Of a stretch of 64,000 nt of DNA, positions 9,930-40,700 are shown one piece after another. Both the position numbers and the translations under genes were made by a program. The stretch is from NCBI RefSeq assembly GCF_040807025.1, contig NC_090981.1, positions 40,155,817 through 40,219,816 of the forward strand, given 5' to 3'. The notes under the pieces are model-generated. The model saw only the letters and a list, made by a program, of their open reading frames with translations, made no database searches and had not been told where the DNA came from. Source of the DNA: Struthio camelus (taxonomy: Eukaryota > Chordata > Aves > Struthioniformes > Struthionidae). How positions within the stretch are numbered: position 1 is the first letter of the stretch; the number at the start of each line of letters is the position of its first letter.

Positions 9930-10860
9930 TAGCCTGCAGTTGGCTATTTTATGTAGTTACTTTACACCGTGAACATACACGGCTCTTTAATATTTTCGTA
10001 TCCAAATGAAAAACTGGATGACGTCATTCAGGTGAAGGAGGATTATTAGAGACACACTATCAGGACAGACAAAGAATTTTCTCTCTTGTTAATTTTGATA
10101 GCTCCCCATTAAGGATTCATTGTTTTCTTGTAGGATATCATAATTTTTGATTTTTCAGAAACACACAGGGAAAAACTATATGACTTTAAACTTAAATAGC
10201 ACAGTTCTACACTTTAGATAGTCACTTAATATTATGGAATAAGTTTTCATTTCTATAGTTGTTGAGGTACAGTAGACACCCAAGAACTCATTATCCTCTG
10301 CGATTTACTGGCACCTATTGGGATGCAATGCACTCTTCCTCCTACAGTACTGACTGTACTTAAAATAAAGCTGCTGTGTTTCACAGAATAAAATAAAACA
10401 ACAGTTTCAAATATCACGCAGAAATAAACATATAGGCAGAGATTCCTTAGGCATGCTAAGCAGTAAGGGAGAGCTCTACATGCTGCTTCTGATCATTACA
10501 GCATGACTCCTACCTCTTACTTCTGTTCATCGGCTCCCCTCATTTCTGCAGAGGAAAGTCTAAGTAAGTGCCAGCAGTCTCTGCAGGCATTTACCAAGTG
10601 TCACGCCAATGATCGCTGTATGATATCAAATATCGCAACCAACGCCCAAAGGTATTTGGATAACTGGTTCCTGTTTACGAGTCTCCTCTTTGACTGCAGC
10701 TGGAGTTAGGCAACCGGATATATTCTTAAGATTTGCCACTAACAGCTTTTGGAATTAGTAGTTTGTCTTTGCTTTCTTGACTGGTTTGGCTTGAGGAGGT
10801 GTTCTGGCTTGGAGGAAGGAAGTCCACCTCACTAGATAGTCAAAATATAGTTACAGCTTG
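9930..10860. other. Intergenic, nothing recognised
   Basis: AT-rich unique sequence. An open frame at 10503-10709 contains a C-x9-C spacing but no second C-x9-C and no supporting splice structure, so I do not call it a gene. Confidence 0.5.
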
Positions 10861-10864
10861 AATA

Positions 10865-10985
10865 TGTATAATATATACAATCTTATATATATATTTATGT
10901 ATGTGTGTATATGGGGGCAACATACATACATATACATACATATGTACATACCTATGTGTATGTATTATAATATAGACATATATTT
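10865..10985. repeat. AT-rich (TATG)n/(CATA)n block, self-complementary
   Basis: A TATA/TATGTATGTGTGTATATG arm, then GGGGGCAA, then CATACATACATATACATACATA. The two arms can pair into an imperfect long hairpin. It is simple-sequence DNA. Confidence 0.8.
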
Positions 10986-11054
10986 GGTGATAGATTTAGC
11001 TAGCTATCTAGTCTCAGCAACATACAGGTCTTTTTAGGCTTAAAATGCACACAT

Positions 11055-11096
11055 TAATTATTTATATTTATATTTATTTATATTTATTATTTTCAA
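11055..11096. repeat. (ATTT)n-like AT-rich tract
   Basis: Imperfect ATTTATATTTATATTTATTT repeats of about 40 bp. Confidence 0.75.
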
Positions 11097-12295
11097 ATGT
11101 GGCTGTTACTCATGTCCCTAAGGTGCTCAAATTTTTCTGATAACTCTGCACATCCCACTGATGCCAAATGGTTCTGTCAATATAACTGAGACGAAATCGT
11201 GGTTCAGAAAGCATAATTACAAAAAGCCCTGCTTGGCTGGAATGAAAGCTAGACAGATATATAGAGAAAGACAGAAAACCTATGGACAACATTATCATTT
11301 CAAATGAGAATGTACAAGTGCAAAAAAAAAAGCTAAAATCAGCTGACATCATAAGTCATAGACTTTTTTTCTTTGTCTAGGAACTGTGTGAGTTCCCAGA
11401 AAAACGGATAGGTGAACAAAATTCATCTATTACCCTACTTTACTGATAATCACATTACTGTAATGTAGCAAGTATTTTTCCATTAAGAACCCAATTTTCT
11501 TCTTTAATTTATTTTGAGAGAATTAAAAATGCAGTGTCAATCAGCAGCCATGTGCTGTGCAACAGACGATTATATGTTTGTGCCCTTTTGGAAGACTCGA
11601 CTTAATAGGATTTTTGTACCATACCTAATGCACTTCAGTGCATGTCATGTTTTCAAGCATCTTTGCAGGCAAAAGAAATGGCTGCTTACAGTCTTTAATC
11701 TTTTAATTAGGCCTTAAGCTGAAAGTAAACTGTAAAAGGAATTACAGTAGAAAAAGAGGAATAATAATTATTTGGCAGGTCTTAAATTACATTCCAACAA
11801 ATCATATTAGTAAAATAATTCTGCATATAAATATTAGCTGTAATTAATTCCCTATGTTATTTACTTCCTTTTTGGATAATATTTCCGCAGTAAACTGACA
11901 TCAGGTCTGTTCAGATGTATATTAGTCTGGTAAGAGTGACAGTTTCATGGGCTTTTTAAGTCGGTCTAGTCAGTTCCTGTTAGGTCAGCGCTTGATTTTA
12001 GGTATAAGGTGTCATAAGTGAAATCAGTCACAACCGTCATAGCTACAGGCTTGGCTGTTAAGCTTTTAAATCCGACTTCAGAAGGTAAGTCGACTGTATG
12101 CACCTGCTCCCCCCACCAAGGTCTTAATTACAGGGACCCCTCCAAGTGAAGTATGAATTTTGTCTGCTCTTTCCATGCGCCCTGTGAAGACCAGTGCATG
12201 GAATAAAGCCAAAATTCAGAGGTATCCCAGTAGGTCAGTCTTCAACCACGCTGAGCAGTTTATCAGCCTCTACATTCAAGCTGTTGCTCTAGCTC

Positions 12296-12352
12296 ATTAT
12301 ATTAGTATATGATATATAATATATTATATGGGAATATATTATATTTCCCAGA
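12296..12352. repeat. AT-rich palindromic tract
   Basis: ATATTATATGGGAATATATTATATTTCCC and neighbours make several short inverted repeats. This is low-complexity sequence. Confidence 0.6.
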
Positions 12353-13045
12353 GAGAAACAAAAAACAACAACAGTGTTTCAGTAAATGTGCTATTGTTAC
12401 ATGGTTTTCCTGTACTAACAGCTCATATCAGAGAGAGACCTCATAGCTTACCAGAAAACTGAAGCGCTCCTGACAATGCACGTTTGCTCAATAGCTTACT
12501 CTGTAGTTCAGATCGATAAGTCCTATGAGACTGGCCTGGTAATACGTGGAAATTTGTAATTTGCATGACATGACTCAGGAGCTCAGTTACCAAGCACAGG
12601 CAACCTTTAGTTCACTTTTTGAAAGTATTTATGTGCGTGTTTCTGTCTCTTCGCATCCCCTGTCTTGCCGCAGCCCTTGCCTGAGCCCCGGCACAGAGCC
12701 CTGCGTAACTGCCAGCAGCAGCCGAGCCCCTGCGGGGGGTCAGCCGGCAGTACGGCTGTACTCACCGGCTGCTGCGCTGCCACGGCCACCGTACGCTCTC
12801 AAGTATAGAAAAGTATTATAACATGGTCTCATCCCTTCCCTAAGTCCCTCCTGCCAAACAACTGGTTGGGACCCTCTTTAAATCCCATCATGAATGCCCA
12901 GCTGAGCCATAACCCTCAGTTTCCGGGTCACGATTGAAACGCTCAGTTCAGTTGTTCAAATATTTTATGGCAAGTCTGGCTCAGGTTACCAAACTGCAGT
13001 GAGACGCGCAGCGACCGGGCCGGTTAGCCTGACTGACTGGTGGGG

Positions 13046-13065
13046 CGCCTCACGCGCCTGAGGCG
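13046..13065. other. Short GC-rich hairpin
   Basis: Perfect 7-bp stem CGCCTCA / TGAGGCG around the loop CGCGCC, in a small GC-rich islet (about 12,640-13,320). No gene signal is attached to it. Confidence 0.4.
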
Positions 13066-14129
13066 ATCTCACCAGGTATCCTGGACTGCTGCTGCTGCCG
13101 CTGCCAGCACAGCTCTGTCTTTGAGCCGGACTTGTTCTTCCTCCTCCTGAGGCAGCTGCACGCCTGCTGCTCCTTGCCCTGGGCTCTGCCTTGTACCGGA
13201 GCTTCCTGGCTCCCTCTCCTTGGTGCAGCCTCTGACTCAGGTCCTGGCTTGGCTTCCCTCAGCCACCTCTTCCCAGTACATTGCCAGTGATCCTTAGCCA
13301 GGCCCTTGGCTTGTTCCAAGAGCTGGCTTTTCTAGGGGCCAATCGCAGCATGCGTTAACTTCAACATATAACTCCAAACCTGTTTCAGGCCTGGCACAAA
13401 TAATTGGGCTTAAGTATCCATGCATGTATCTCCCAGTAGAAGTATTTATGCTCCCAACTGGCTGAAAACTGTGCAACTTCTGTTTTCCTTGGCTCTCTTC
13501 TTCCATGTTTTCAGCCTGTGTTTCTCTCATCCACTGTTCTGCCTCTTCTTTTAGCCTGTAAGTGCCTTGAAAAAGTAGGTCTGTCTTTACCCAGATATTT
13601 CTGCAGCGCAGGATAAAGGAACTGCAGCTTCCCAACAGCCTTTGGCGCCCCTCTGCAAATCCAGTGTGCGCTTATCGCACTGGCCATTTAGACAATGCAT
13701 TTATCGTTAGAGCAATATTTGTATGGCAATTTCAACAGACAACAGACATGCATTCACTGTTATAACCGGAGAATTCTCAAAAAGTCATTGCCCATTTCCA
13801 GGTAGAGCTGAGAGAATTGTGCCAACTTTCCCTTGTCCTCCAGTGGCCAGTTCCTCTCCAGCTCTCAGCCTGTACGAACCGCCTGATGGCCTGCTGATGG
13901 GCTCTTATGGAGCATGACCTGAAGGTTTACTTTTGCTGATCCCTAGTCGCTAATATGTTTGGCACAGAGGTTATAAAAGTACTTGAGGCATGGCATATAG
14001 CTCTTCTTGCAGTACTTACGAATAGTGATTCAAATAAATTCCAAGGATTTATAGAGAATAAGTATCTGAATCTATCAGGATATAATTTTATAGGCAGAAA
14101 AGGATCTCAGCAATGCAAACTTCTCTAAA

Positions 14130-14830
14130 TCCTCCAGTTAAGCAGTTGTAGATAGCAATAAGGTCTCCCCTGAGCCTTCTCTCCTCCAGATTGAACAAAT
14201 CCAGTTCCTTCAGCCTTACCTCGTACATCATGTGCTCCAGCCTCCTGACCTCCCGCAGGTGGCCCTGCCCTGGTCTTGCTCCGGTTTATCAATGTATTTT
14301 CTGTACTAGGGAGCCCAAACCTAGACACACTGCTCCAGATGTCGTCTCACAAGTGCCATATGGAGGGAAATAATCACTTCTGTCAATCTGCTGGCTACGC
14401 TCACGTGCAATACAGCCCAGCATAGGCATACTGCTGACTCATGTTCAACGTGCTGGCCGCCTGGAGTCTTAAGTCCTTGCAGAGCTGATTTCTATCCAGT
14501 TGTCCACATGCTTGTGCTGCTGCGTGGAGTTATTCCATCCCAGGTGCAGCACGTTGCATTTGTCTTTGTTGAACTTCATGAGATTTCTGTCAGCTCATTT
14601 CTACAGTCAAACTCCCTCTGAATAGCAGCAGCCTTGCTCTCCAGTGTATCAGCCGCTTCCTCCCATTTAGCACCATCAGCGGACTTGCTGAGGGTGTAAT
14701 GCACCCCATCTTCCAGGTCATTAATAAAGATGTTAAAACAGTATCAGCAGCTCCAACATTGACCCCGGAGGAATGCTTCTAGTAACAGGCTGCCTGCTGG
14801 ACTTCCTAACGCTGCCTATCAACAGTTTAC
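14130..14830 (-). mobile_element. CR1 LINE fragment, antisense, decayed
   Basis: The plus strand reads the reverse complement of a CR1 3' region. Recognisable words in the expected order are AAGGTCTCCCCTGAGCCTTC, GTGCTCCAGCCTCCTGA, ACTGCTGACTCATGTTCAAC, CAGGTGCAGCACGTTGCATT, GTTGAACTTCATGAGATT, CTTGCTGAGGGTG and TCATTAATAAAGATGTTAAA. The element therefore points to the minus strand. It has many substitutions and small deletions and no intact reverse-transcriptase frame. CR1 is the dominant LINE of birds and supports a sauropsid source. Confidence 0.92.
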
Positions 14831-17530
14831 AAGTCAGCGGAAGGAAAGCAAGTAGAGGCTATAATCTGAGCGCACATGGGTTCACAGTAGAATTTTGTGC
14901 TGATCTGAAGGTTTTGGAGGGCTGGTAGTGAAGCATTTTCAGTTGTACTTGTTTCCTTTCTATGTGATAACAGCAAGAGTCTCTTTCCCTCCCCCAGAAT
15001 TACCCACCACTATTACCACTGTTTAGAAAAATGGTACGAAAATGTTAGGAAATATATGTAGCATAGAGGAGGGATATACAGCAATTACATGGACGCTCCA
15101 ACCTATATGTGCAACAGCTCTCCTTCCAAGCAAGAAACAAGAGTACATCATGCTGTTGATTTCCAAAAGCTGCTAATTCACCATTTAGCTCTGAATTAAT
15201 TTCCAACTGTGTTTTTTAAAGATTTTGTAACTGGTTATCGCCTGGCTACCCAGTCTCAACTCTTCAGATATGACTCACTGAAGAACCTCTGCAAGGGCGT
15301 TTACATCTGGTTAACATTTTACAGTAGATTTCCATGGGGAGATTTCTGATGAAGGACACTTGGTTAGGGGAATCCTTATCACATGAGATGAGAATTAAAT
15401 GGAGACCGGCAGTTTTCAAAACACAATACGCACACAACAGATTGGAGGGCTGTAGTACCTTTTTCCAAAATATGGGTAGACACTACAAGTCTGTACAACT
15501 TGCAGGGTAGACAGGAGAAGTTCATGGAGAGAAAGCCATTGAGACTTGTAAGCGCACCAAAGTTGCATCTGAGTTAAAAGTGATTGGAGGCTGGAAATGT
15601 TTTAGAGGGCTAAAACATGTATCCTATAGGCTTACCCTGTTCTTATGGTCTTCTCTAGGAAATCGTTTTTGGCGACTGTCAGAGATAGGTGTCTGGGAGA
15701 GACAGCTCTTTGATTTGGTCTAGTACGGCTGTTCTTGTGGCTTATCAGTTTCCAACATGTTTTCTCAATAGTATTTTCTCAGAGCTAACACAGCATGAGT
15801 TATAAAACTCATATGCAGAGAAACTAAACCAGCAACCGCTCACTACAAAAACTAGCAACTAAGCTCACGTGAGCTACAGTGGCCAGGAGGGATATGGCCC
15901 AAGCAGTCAGAAGAACGCAAGGACTCTTCCCCATATATTCTACAAGGAATAGTTGCTGCTCAGACTTGATCCAGCCTTCTCAAGAGCTTAATAGAAAGGA
16001 GGGATGTTCTTCAAGAGACTTAGCAATAAAAACATTTCTCGGGCATGATCTGACTAAGGGCGAAGTGCCACTGTGACTGCTAGAGAACCGTGGATAACTT
16101 GGTATGCTTTAGTTCTAGATAATGGTGGGAAAACCCGCGGAGTAGGAATGGAATGGACAAAAACATGTCTGAAAGACATATATGGCATTCTACATCTACT
16201 CTATATGGCAATCTACACAGTTCAGCGATGTTAGAGATCTCTGGATAAGTGTGTGCAGACCAACTAGCTGAGGTGCTGAAAGCACTATGAGCACATTAGC
16301 TCAGGGCTGCATATGGTCTGCTCAGCCCAGCTACCTAGTCCTAGTGCACAGCTACCACTGACAAAGTTACGTTATGTGAGGTGCTGTAGGGAGCTCCAAG
16401 GTGCTCGTTCGGGGGAATACTGGACTGCATGCCCTAGACACGTTCATACCGACGGTAGCAATGGGCGCTTTGGCAGTATCCTTTGGCTGCCCTTGTAGAT
16501 CTGAAATGCATTCTGCTGATACTACTCCCAGCTCAACAGCAACACAGACAGCACATTTACGAAGGCATGTTTTGATTATTTTTTTTTCTGGGAAGGACTG
16601 GTGTTTTGAATGTGGTTACTATGAAACATTGAATATGTTTCAATATGCAGAAGAAAAGTAGTGGGACTGTTATCATCTGCTATTTTTTCTTTCTACCAGG
16701 CTGCTCACCACATGGAATAGTGGGTGAGCACAGAGCTGGTTTTACTCAGGGTGTCAAAACATCCTAAGCACTTAGATGACTGACAGTTAGCTGGAGCCTA
16801 GGCCCCATTACCTGGGACCAGAAAGCTGCAGAAAAAGACTGGAATAGGCCATGTTGGGCAGGTTTATGTTGGATACAGAAGAGCAGCAAACTGGTTTGCT
16901 TGCTGATTTATTTGGGCCAATTTGCTGAAGCCACAGGCCAGAAGTGGGGGCTGAGGAGTGACCTAGTGAATTCTTCAGGGCTAAAAAAGTCCGAGGGTTT
17001 GGGATGACATGGTAAAGAAGATTGCATGCAGAGCAGAGAAGAGATAGCTCCCATAAAGAGGCACCAGTGAGTTCCAGAAGACAGGTTAAGTGAGGAACTT
17101 GCGAGACTGAAGCCATGTGCAACTGCCTACTCTAATTAACTGTTGAACATGGAGTGAATGCCAAAAATGCAATGAGCATTTTGCAGCACCTGCCCGTCAG
17201 GCTGACAGGCTTCAGCTGCCTAGACAGTCACTGGAAAGAGGTGGTTCTGTGAATGCAAAACAGGTGCTCATAGAAGCACCTGTGTAAATATGGCCTTAAG
17301 TGCAAATATAAGCTAGAATTAAAGGATTTGTGGGTTTTGCATTATTCAAGTAGTACTTTCCTTATCACCAGCCAAGAAAGGTTCAAAGCCTAGGTAAAGC
17401 TTGCTTAGATGACAAGCGGAAAAGGGAAGCAAGTCCCACCAAAAGAGTACACCAAGGTGGCTGTAGGTGGGTATATCCTACTAAAGCTGCGCTAAAACTA
17501 CTTTCTTGCCAGTGTAACCAGGCATCTAAC
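14831..17530. other. Intergenic, CR1 to CKMT2 3' end; nothing recognised
   Basis: Unique-looking sequence of average composition. Open frames of 60-105 codons resemble nothing I know and have no splice or repeat context. Confidence 0.5.
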
Positions 17531-17554
17531 GAGACATTAGGTATCAGGTAGTGT

Positions 17555-17560
17555 TTTATT
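17555..17560 (-). terminator. CKMT2: CKMT2 polyadenylation signal AATAAA
   Basis: A canonical AATAAA on the minus strand about 95 nt after the stop codon predicts a compact 3' UTR, with cleavage near 17,530-17,545. It is the first signal downstream of the stop. Confidence 0.75.
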
Positions 17561-17652
17561 ACACAAGATATTTATACAGAGATATACAGAGGTGCCTTTC
17601 TGTCAGAATGGCAGCCATATTTACCATCAATTACCAGTCATTGGTAGCAAGA

Positions 17653-34754
<17,102 letters not shown>

Positions 34755-34775
34755 TCCTCTTGGAGGATGCAAGGT
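34755..34775 (-). other. CKMT2: CKMT2 5' UTR part of first coding exon
   Basis: 21 nt between a pyrimidine-rich acceptor (TTGTCCCCTCTTGTAG) and the start codon. It shows that transcription starts in a separate upstream exon. Confidence 0.7.
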
Positions 34776-37700
34776 CTACAAGAGGGGACAACCTGGTATC
34801 AATTCATAAGCCCTCATGCAATGAGAATGACAAAAAAACTCACTTTTAACTGCAGGCCAATAAAAGAAACAATTCATTCTTATTATTGGTTTGCACAGAA
34901 ACAGTATGTTGAAAAAGAAAGGTTAGTATTTACTGTATTTCTATACAGGAACCTCTGGTAGTCTTGGAAATCAATTGATTTTTAGAGCTCTATTGAGCAC
35001 ACAATTCTTAACCCAGCATCCAGAATATTTTAATTCTTTTGATGATTTAGGGCCGTAATTGAATCCTTTAGCTTGCTTCGTAGCAACAATACTTCACACA
35101 GAGACTTCCTTTCAGCAACTAAAATGGTACAGTCCCAGAGTGAAAAATTACACAGACAAAAATATTCATATTGATAAGGGCTATTTTTGGTAATAGGAAA
35201 GGAGGCTGAAATCTTGTGGTGATTTTGAGTCTAACTAAAGTATTTTACAGTATAATCAATTACACAGCACTGATGGTGGGAGTTTTGTGGCAAGCGATGG
35301 GATAAGGCATGCTGCAGAGTTAGGTCAACATTTTTTTATTGAAAATGCTTCCAGGTGACTCTGCTGTAAGTGGCTGTCCAGTCAGAAAAGTCAGATGTGT
35401 CTGGATGTGGCATTAGGTAGGTCATTCTTTTCAGCACTAACAACTACAAAAACTCGTGTTTTCTCCATGCTAGACTGACATGTTAAGTACTTTGTCCTCT
35501 TTTTCTATATGAATAAAAATGATCTAGAGCTCATCAGCATGGCAAAGAGAAAGTTTGGAGGAGGAATATGGTAGGGACCTAAAAATCCTGAATTATACAG
35601 ATAGACAGCTTTCAAAACAGCAAATAATGCTGGAGAAAACAAGGTAAAATGGCTTCTACAAGGTGCATTAGCAGAGGTGCATTACAACTAGCAGTTTCTG
35701 ACTCTCAGCCTTGAGGTACCAAACTAGGACTGTGCTTTTCTCTCAAGAAAAGATCTTTCCCTCTTCCAGATAAAGAGATAATCTCACTTGCATTTATACC
35801 ACATGCGCTTTGGAAAGAAACCTTAAAATAAGAATGCACATAACGCATACCCAATTTAGAGGCCTTGCTGCAATTCCAGAACGGTCTTAGTGAGAGGAGC
35901 AGGCTTGCGGGAGGAGGGGGAAGCTCTTTTAAAGGTGGAAGTGTGTATAGGTCTGACATGTTCCTGGAAAATTCCTGTAGGATGGATTTGCAGAGAGCTA
36001 GGAAGGAAAGAGGCAGGTGTTCGGTGAGAGGAAGCTTCTGAGCAACACTGCTTGGGAAGGACAAACCAGGCTCTTTCCAGATTTGCGATGCGGAAGCACA
36101 GAGGCTCTGCTCTCTGCCGGCCAAGCAGGCCACGGTCAGCGAGAGAAGGCAATCTATATTCTGCCCCTTCCCCTGTTACAGCAGCGACTCTGTGAGGGAC
36201 GGGGCTGAAGTTTGGGAAAGGATTTGGTCTCTAAAGTGAGGAGTCCCACGGACCTCTTGAATAAGAGGAAAGGCAGTAGGACTGAAAGAGCCTTTACCAC
36301 AGAGAAGGAATAAATATGTCTTTACAAAGCAGAGGAATCTTATTTAAAATATTTCAGCATTAGCAAATTTCACTTTAATGAAGAAGAGTGGAAATGTATT
36401 GGTAGGACAACGTGATGTGAGCATGTTGTAAACCCCCTTCCATCTTTTGTGTGTGTTGGTGAATAAATAATTCCTCTGTACTCCTAAGTCATTTAATATC
36501 ATGTTCAGAGTCTCTCTGCGAATAGGAAAAGATTCCTGAACAGTGGCCCAGAGAGAGACAGTAACACCAACAAGATTCAAATACCTCCTAGGGATTTGTA
36601 TGCTCTAGCAATTATTCCTAGCAGTATGTTTGAATGCAGCTATGGTTTTGGAGAGTACAGGAGATCTCTGAATCCAGCAGAGAAAATGGCCTGCTCTAGG
36701 AAAGCCTGAAGAAGAGAATTCATATTTTTTCTCCTCCAGAATCAGAAGTTGACTTGTTTTGCTCATAACTTTGGGCTCCCCAGAAAGACATGTGTCCCTT
36801 TTTAATAAATGACACAAATTCCAATTTGCGTCACTGGAACAAAATTATTCTTAACACTGGGATCTGACAAATCAGTTTTGGAAAATGGACTTGGAAGAGT
36901 CACAAGAACACATGAATCTTCCCCCACAGTAAACTGCTTCAGTTGTTTCTTCAGGCTTTTCAGAAGTATGTTTCTTTGTGTAATCTCTTAACTGTTCTTT
37001 CAAAATTTAAGCAAAACACCTCAAAGCATTTGATTTTCCTTTCAGTGAACAAAGTGGTCTAGTTTCCAATAATTCTCATGAAGATCTGGGTTAGTCAGGC
37101 CAACATCCAGTCACTCTTTGCCTTTTCCATGCTCGTCTAGAGAGAACTGCTATGTTGCATCTATGCCTTTCCACTCGGTAAACAGGTCCGCTGATTTGCT
37201 TGCATAATCTTCAGTTGCACAGCTGCAGCTACTCTGTGCTTCAGTCACATGATCCTTTCACGGAGATGCGAGATAAGAATCACAGGAGATGTGCTTCACG
37301 TTTGAGGATCATTGTTTCCTGTCCTCTATCTTGTTTCCATAATTTTGTAACTGAATTTTGTTATGCTACATAACTATTTGGCAGAGGGATAGTTAAAATC
37401 CTTAACTGTCTCCTCCATGCCCTCAACACACAATATACATCTATCTAACTTTCCTTCCAGAGAAAGGTGTCGATTGATTGAAAGAGGATTCAATATTCTT
37501 TCATTGAAAGAATTTCCCAAAAACAGAAATGAGGAAGAAATCACAAAGGGAAGGCATTTTTTTCCCCCCATTAGGAACAGATTCTGACTTCCTCAACTAT
37601 GCCAAGTCCTGGAGAATTAGTTGCACAGCACTAGAATATAATGAGATATGTACTGATACAGGAATGGGACAGGCGGCAGATCATTTCCTCTTGGCTCAGC

Positions 37701-40700
37701 AATATAGCAATATATATATTATCTTATCCCAGGGAATGGTTCCATTCCATCAGTGGATTAGCGTAGGTTAGGCAGAGTTATGGGATTGGCTCTCATAACT
37801 ACAACAGGATTTTTCCCTCTCAAAATGCAATGGGAGAATGTTTGACTGGAAATCAAAAATCAAGTATCAATTTTGTGATAGAGACTTTTGTACTGCTTTC
37901 TGTTCTCCTTATTTCACAGATGGTCCTTTAGCCTTTCCACAGTATAGCATCCCCATCCTACACTCTGGAAATATTTGCTTATGACTAACATGTGGAGCAC
38001 TACCATTGTTAGACTTAAGTGTTTGTGAAAACAACTGATGTATTTTCATAACAGCTCTATTAATTTATAGTTCTGTTTCACAGATGCCATTATTACTGCT
38101 GGGAATTAGCTGACAATCAAAATCCTGTCCTGAAAACTAGAAGCTTCATCAAAATCCCCTTGCGGATGATGACATTATGACTTCAGCTACCCCAGGCACT
38201 CATCGGAGTCTCCACCAGCTTGGATTCTTGCTAGCTTCTGAATCCTATGTTACTTTAAGAGACAAATCTGGTCCATATAGCTCATTAAGCTAGAGGAATT
38301 GTGTGCAATATATCTTTAGAAAGCTGTGCAAGGGCACCATAGTATAATTATAACGATTCAAAAACACCCAGAGCATTGTACATGTTGACTACAGAATGTA
38401 CTACGGCATAACAGGCATGTACAGCCTTAGAAAGGGCATTATATTTAGCTGTATTTTGTTATCTCACATGATAGCTGCTTGCAAGGATGCATTGTGTTAT
38501 AGCTGCTTTCACATAACCTCCATTCCTTACATTAACAAGATGTGACAGAAAAGTCCTGTGCTCTGTAACAGCAGCTTGATTGACTGACTGCATATTTTTC
38601 TACCTCGGAGCCTTTTCCAGCGATCAAGTATGCACCCGACAGAAGCAACATTCCAACAGGAAAGTCACTATCCATATCAGCATGGTGTTGCGATCTGAGA
38701 CTGCGAGCTAATCACAGGGTGTTCTTGGCTATGTTCTTGGAGTTACTCTGTTCTTGAGGAGCTGAACGCTACACAGGAGCTCTGTGAGTGTGAAGTATGC
38801 CAGAAGTTGCTTTCTGTAGTTTCTCTGGGGGACAAACGATGCTCAGTTAAACTGTTAAAAGCTAAAGGTACTTCAGCTGCTGATTCAGTGCTTCTGTTCT
38901 TGTATTCTTCGCTTTGCCCTTGCAACATTTGTTAGAGAAGCAAGAACCTGATCCTGAGAGCAACAGTGCAAAGCTAAACCTTCCACAGAATTTGGTGTGC
39001 AAACAATCCCCGATGTGGCCATGGATAGCTGGCATCCTTGACTTTCAGGCTGAACTACACTGTGTACCAGAGGTATGCTGTAGTCACAGAAATCACAGTC
39101 TGTGAACAGAAAGAAAAATACACCACCTGGAAAAAGTAAGGGAAAAGGGCATAGTCTGAAAAACTGATACCTTCTTTGTAACTCAAGTGGTGGAGCCTTT
39201 GTGCCATAGCTGATCTAGGAAATACAGAGAAGTTGTACCACTTGGTTGACCCTTATTCCTTCTGCAGAAAGCATATAAGGACCCCCTCCTCACTCTTCAT
39301 TACGCTTATGTTTGATTAGGTGGCCAGTGCAAAGCTTTAACCCCTGAGACAGACTGTCTCAACAGTGACAGTTTTCTTGTTTTCTTGTCACCAAATCTCT
39401 TATTTAGGCAGCAGCAGCAGTCTTCTCATCTTTTGTTTCAGGGTCTGATACGTTAAGCAGGTCTGCAGCTTTGGGAACAGCACTTTGGACACCTGTTCAA
39501 AGGCAGACTTTATGCCATGAAAATGTTTTCCTTTTTTAATTTTAAGAGTCCCATAATCCAAGTATATTTCTTGTCGGTAATGCTACCCTCTATTGCGGTT
39601 GCATGCCCTGTCCTCCAGGATGCTCTTGCCGTGTTGAATCATGGAAAAGACTTCCCCTACCTGAACACAGGTGCTACTTTACCTGACAAGTGCTTGCCTA
39701 TGAGCTCTTGAACGTCTCCAACCCTGGAGATTCCACAGCCTTTGTAGATTAACACCTAAAAAATTAGAGAGTAAGACAGGCTTTTTTTTTTTTTCTTTTA
39801 AAACTAATGTCTAACTAAAAGTCTTTTGCTACAACTTAAACCCAACACTCCTCATCCTATAATTTCCTTCTCCAAACTTCAAAATCCCAAGAGCATAAAT
39901 TTAGCTTCTGTCTTTACTAATAAGCGTATCAGCTCTGGAAACTGAGTCACTCCTGCAAAAAAGGAGACTGCTAGGTGATCTCACATGCATCAGTCATAGC
40001 ATCAGACAGTTGATGCCTGCAGGAACTGGATGACAGCTGGTTTGATCTTTTGCTCCCTAGGCAGGAACTTCTGATTGCAGCTTGGCACAGCAATCTTAGG
40101 GACCATCATTTATTGCTGCCAAACGCAAAGGGTCTAGGGGGAACATGACAGAATTTTTTTATGGGAAGCAAAAAAAAACACATCTGGATTTCTGTGGAAT
40201 GAGGTTTGCTATATTTCTGTCAAAATGGTGTAATTCCTATTTTAATGAACAGCTCTTGCCACAAGGGTGGGCTACAGTTCTGAATATAGACGTATGTAAT
40301 ACTGCAGCACAAACTGAGTCCATGTTATGCATCACACAGGCAGTCCTCATACAATCAAAACAGCATAAATAGACTTGCACACACAAAAAAGATGTTCTTA
40401 GTTCCGCAACCAAAATAAAGAACTTGTAAATAATTAGGGTTGGTAATGATCAAGACACTTTTTCTGACAGGAAACAAGACTTTTATTTCATTTTTCAAAA
40501 CTTTTTCTCCTCTAAAAATAGATTTTTAAACAAAGCATGGCTTCAAAACTGAACTTCTAAAAGATTCAGTCTGAAAGTGTCCAAATGGAACGGTCTCAGA
40601 CTAAAAAAATTCTAATCAAAACTATTTGTCAAATCTGACCTCAAATCATGAAGAGATTCAGTTGTTTCTTTCCCATAGAAAATGTCAATCTGCACTAACA

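Noticed and set aside
10503-10709. C-x9-C spacing (KCQQSLQAFTKC) resembling a CHCH protein
   Set aside because: Only one C-x9-C motif, no twin motif, no splice context; most likely chance.
13050-13635. Minus-strand ORFs of 89 and 113 codons
   Set aside because: Biased composition in a GC-richer patch; no recognisable domain or exon signals.
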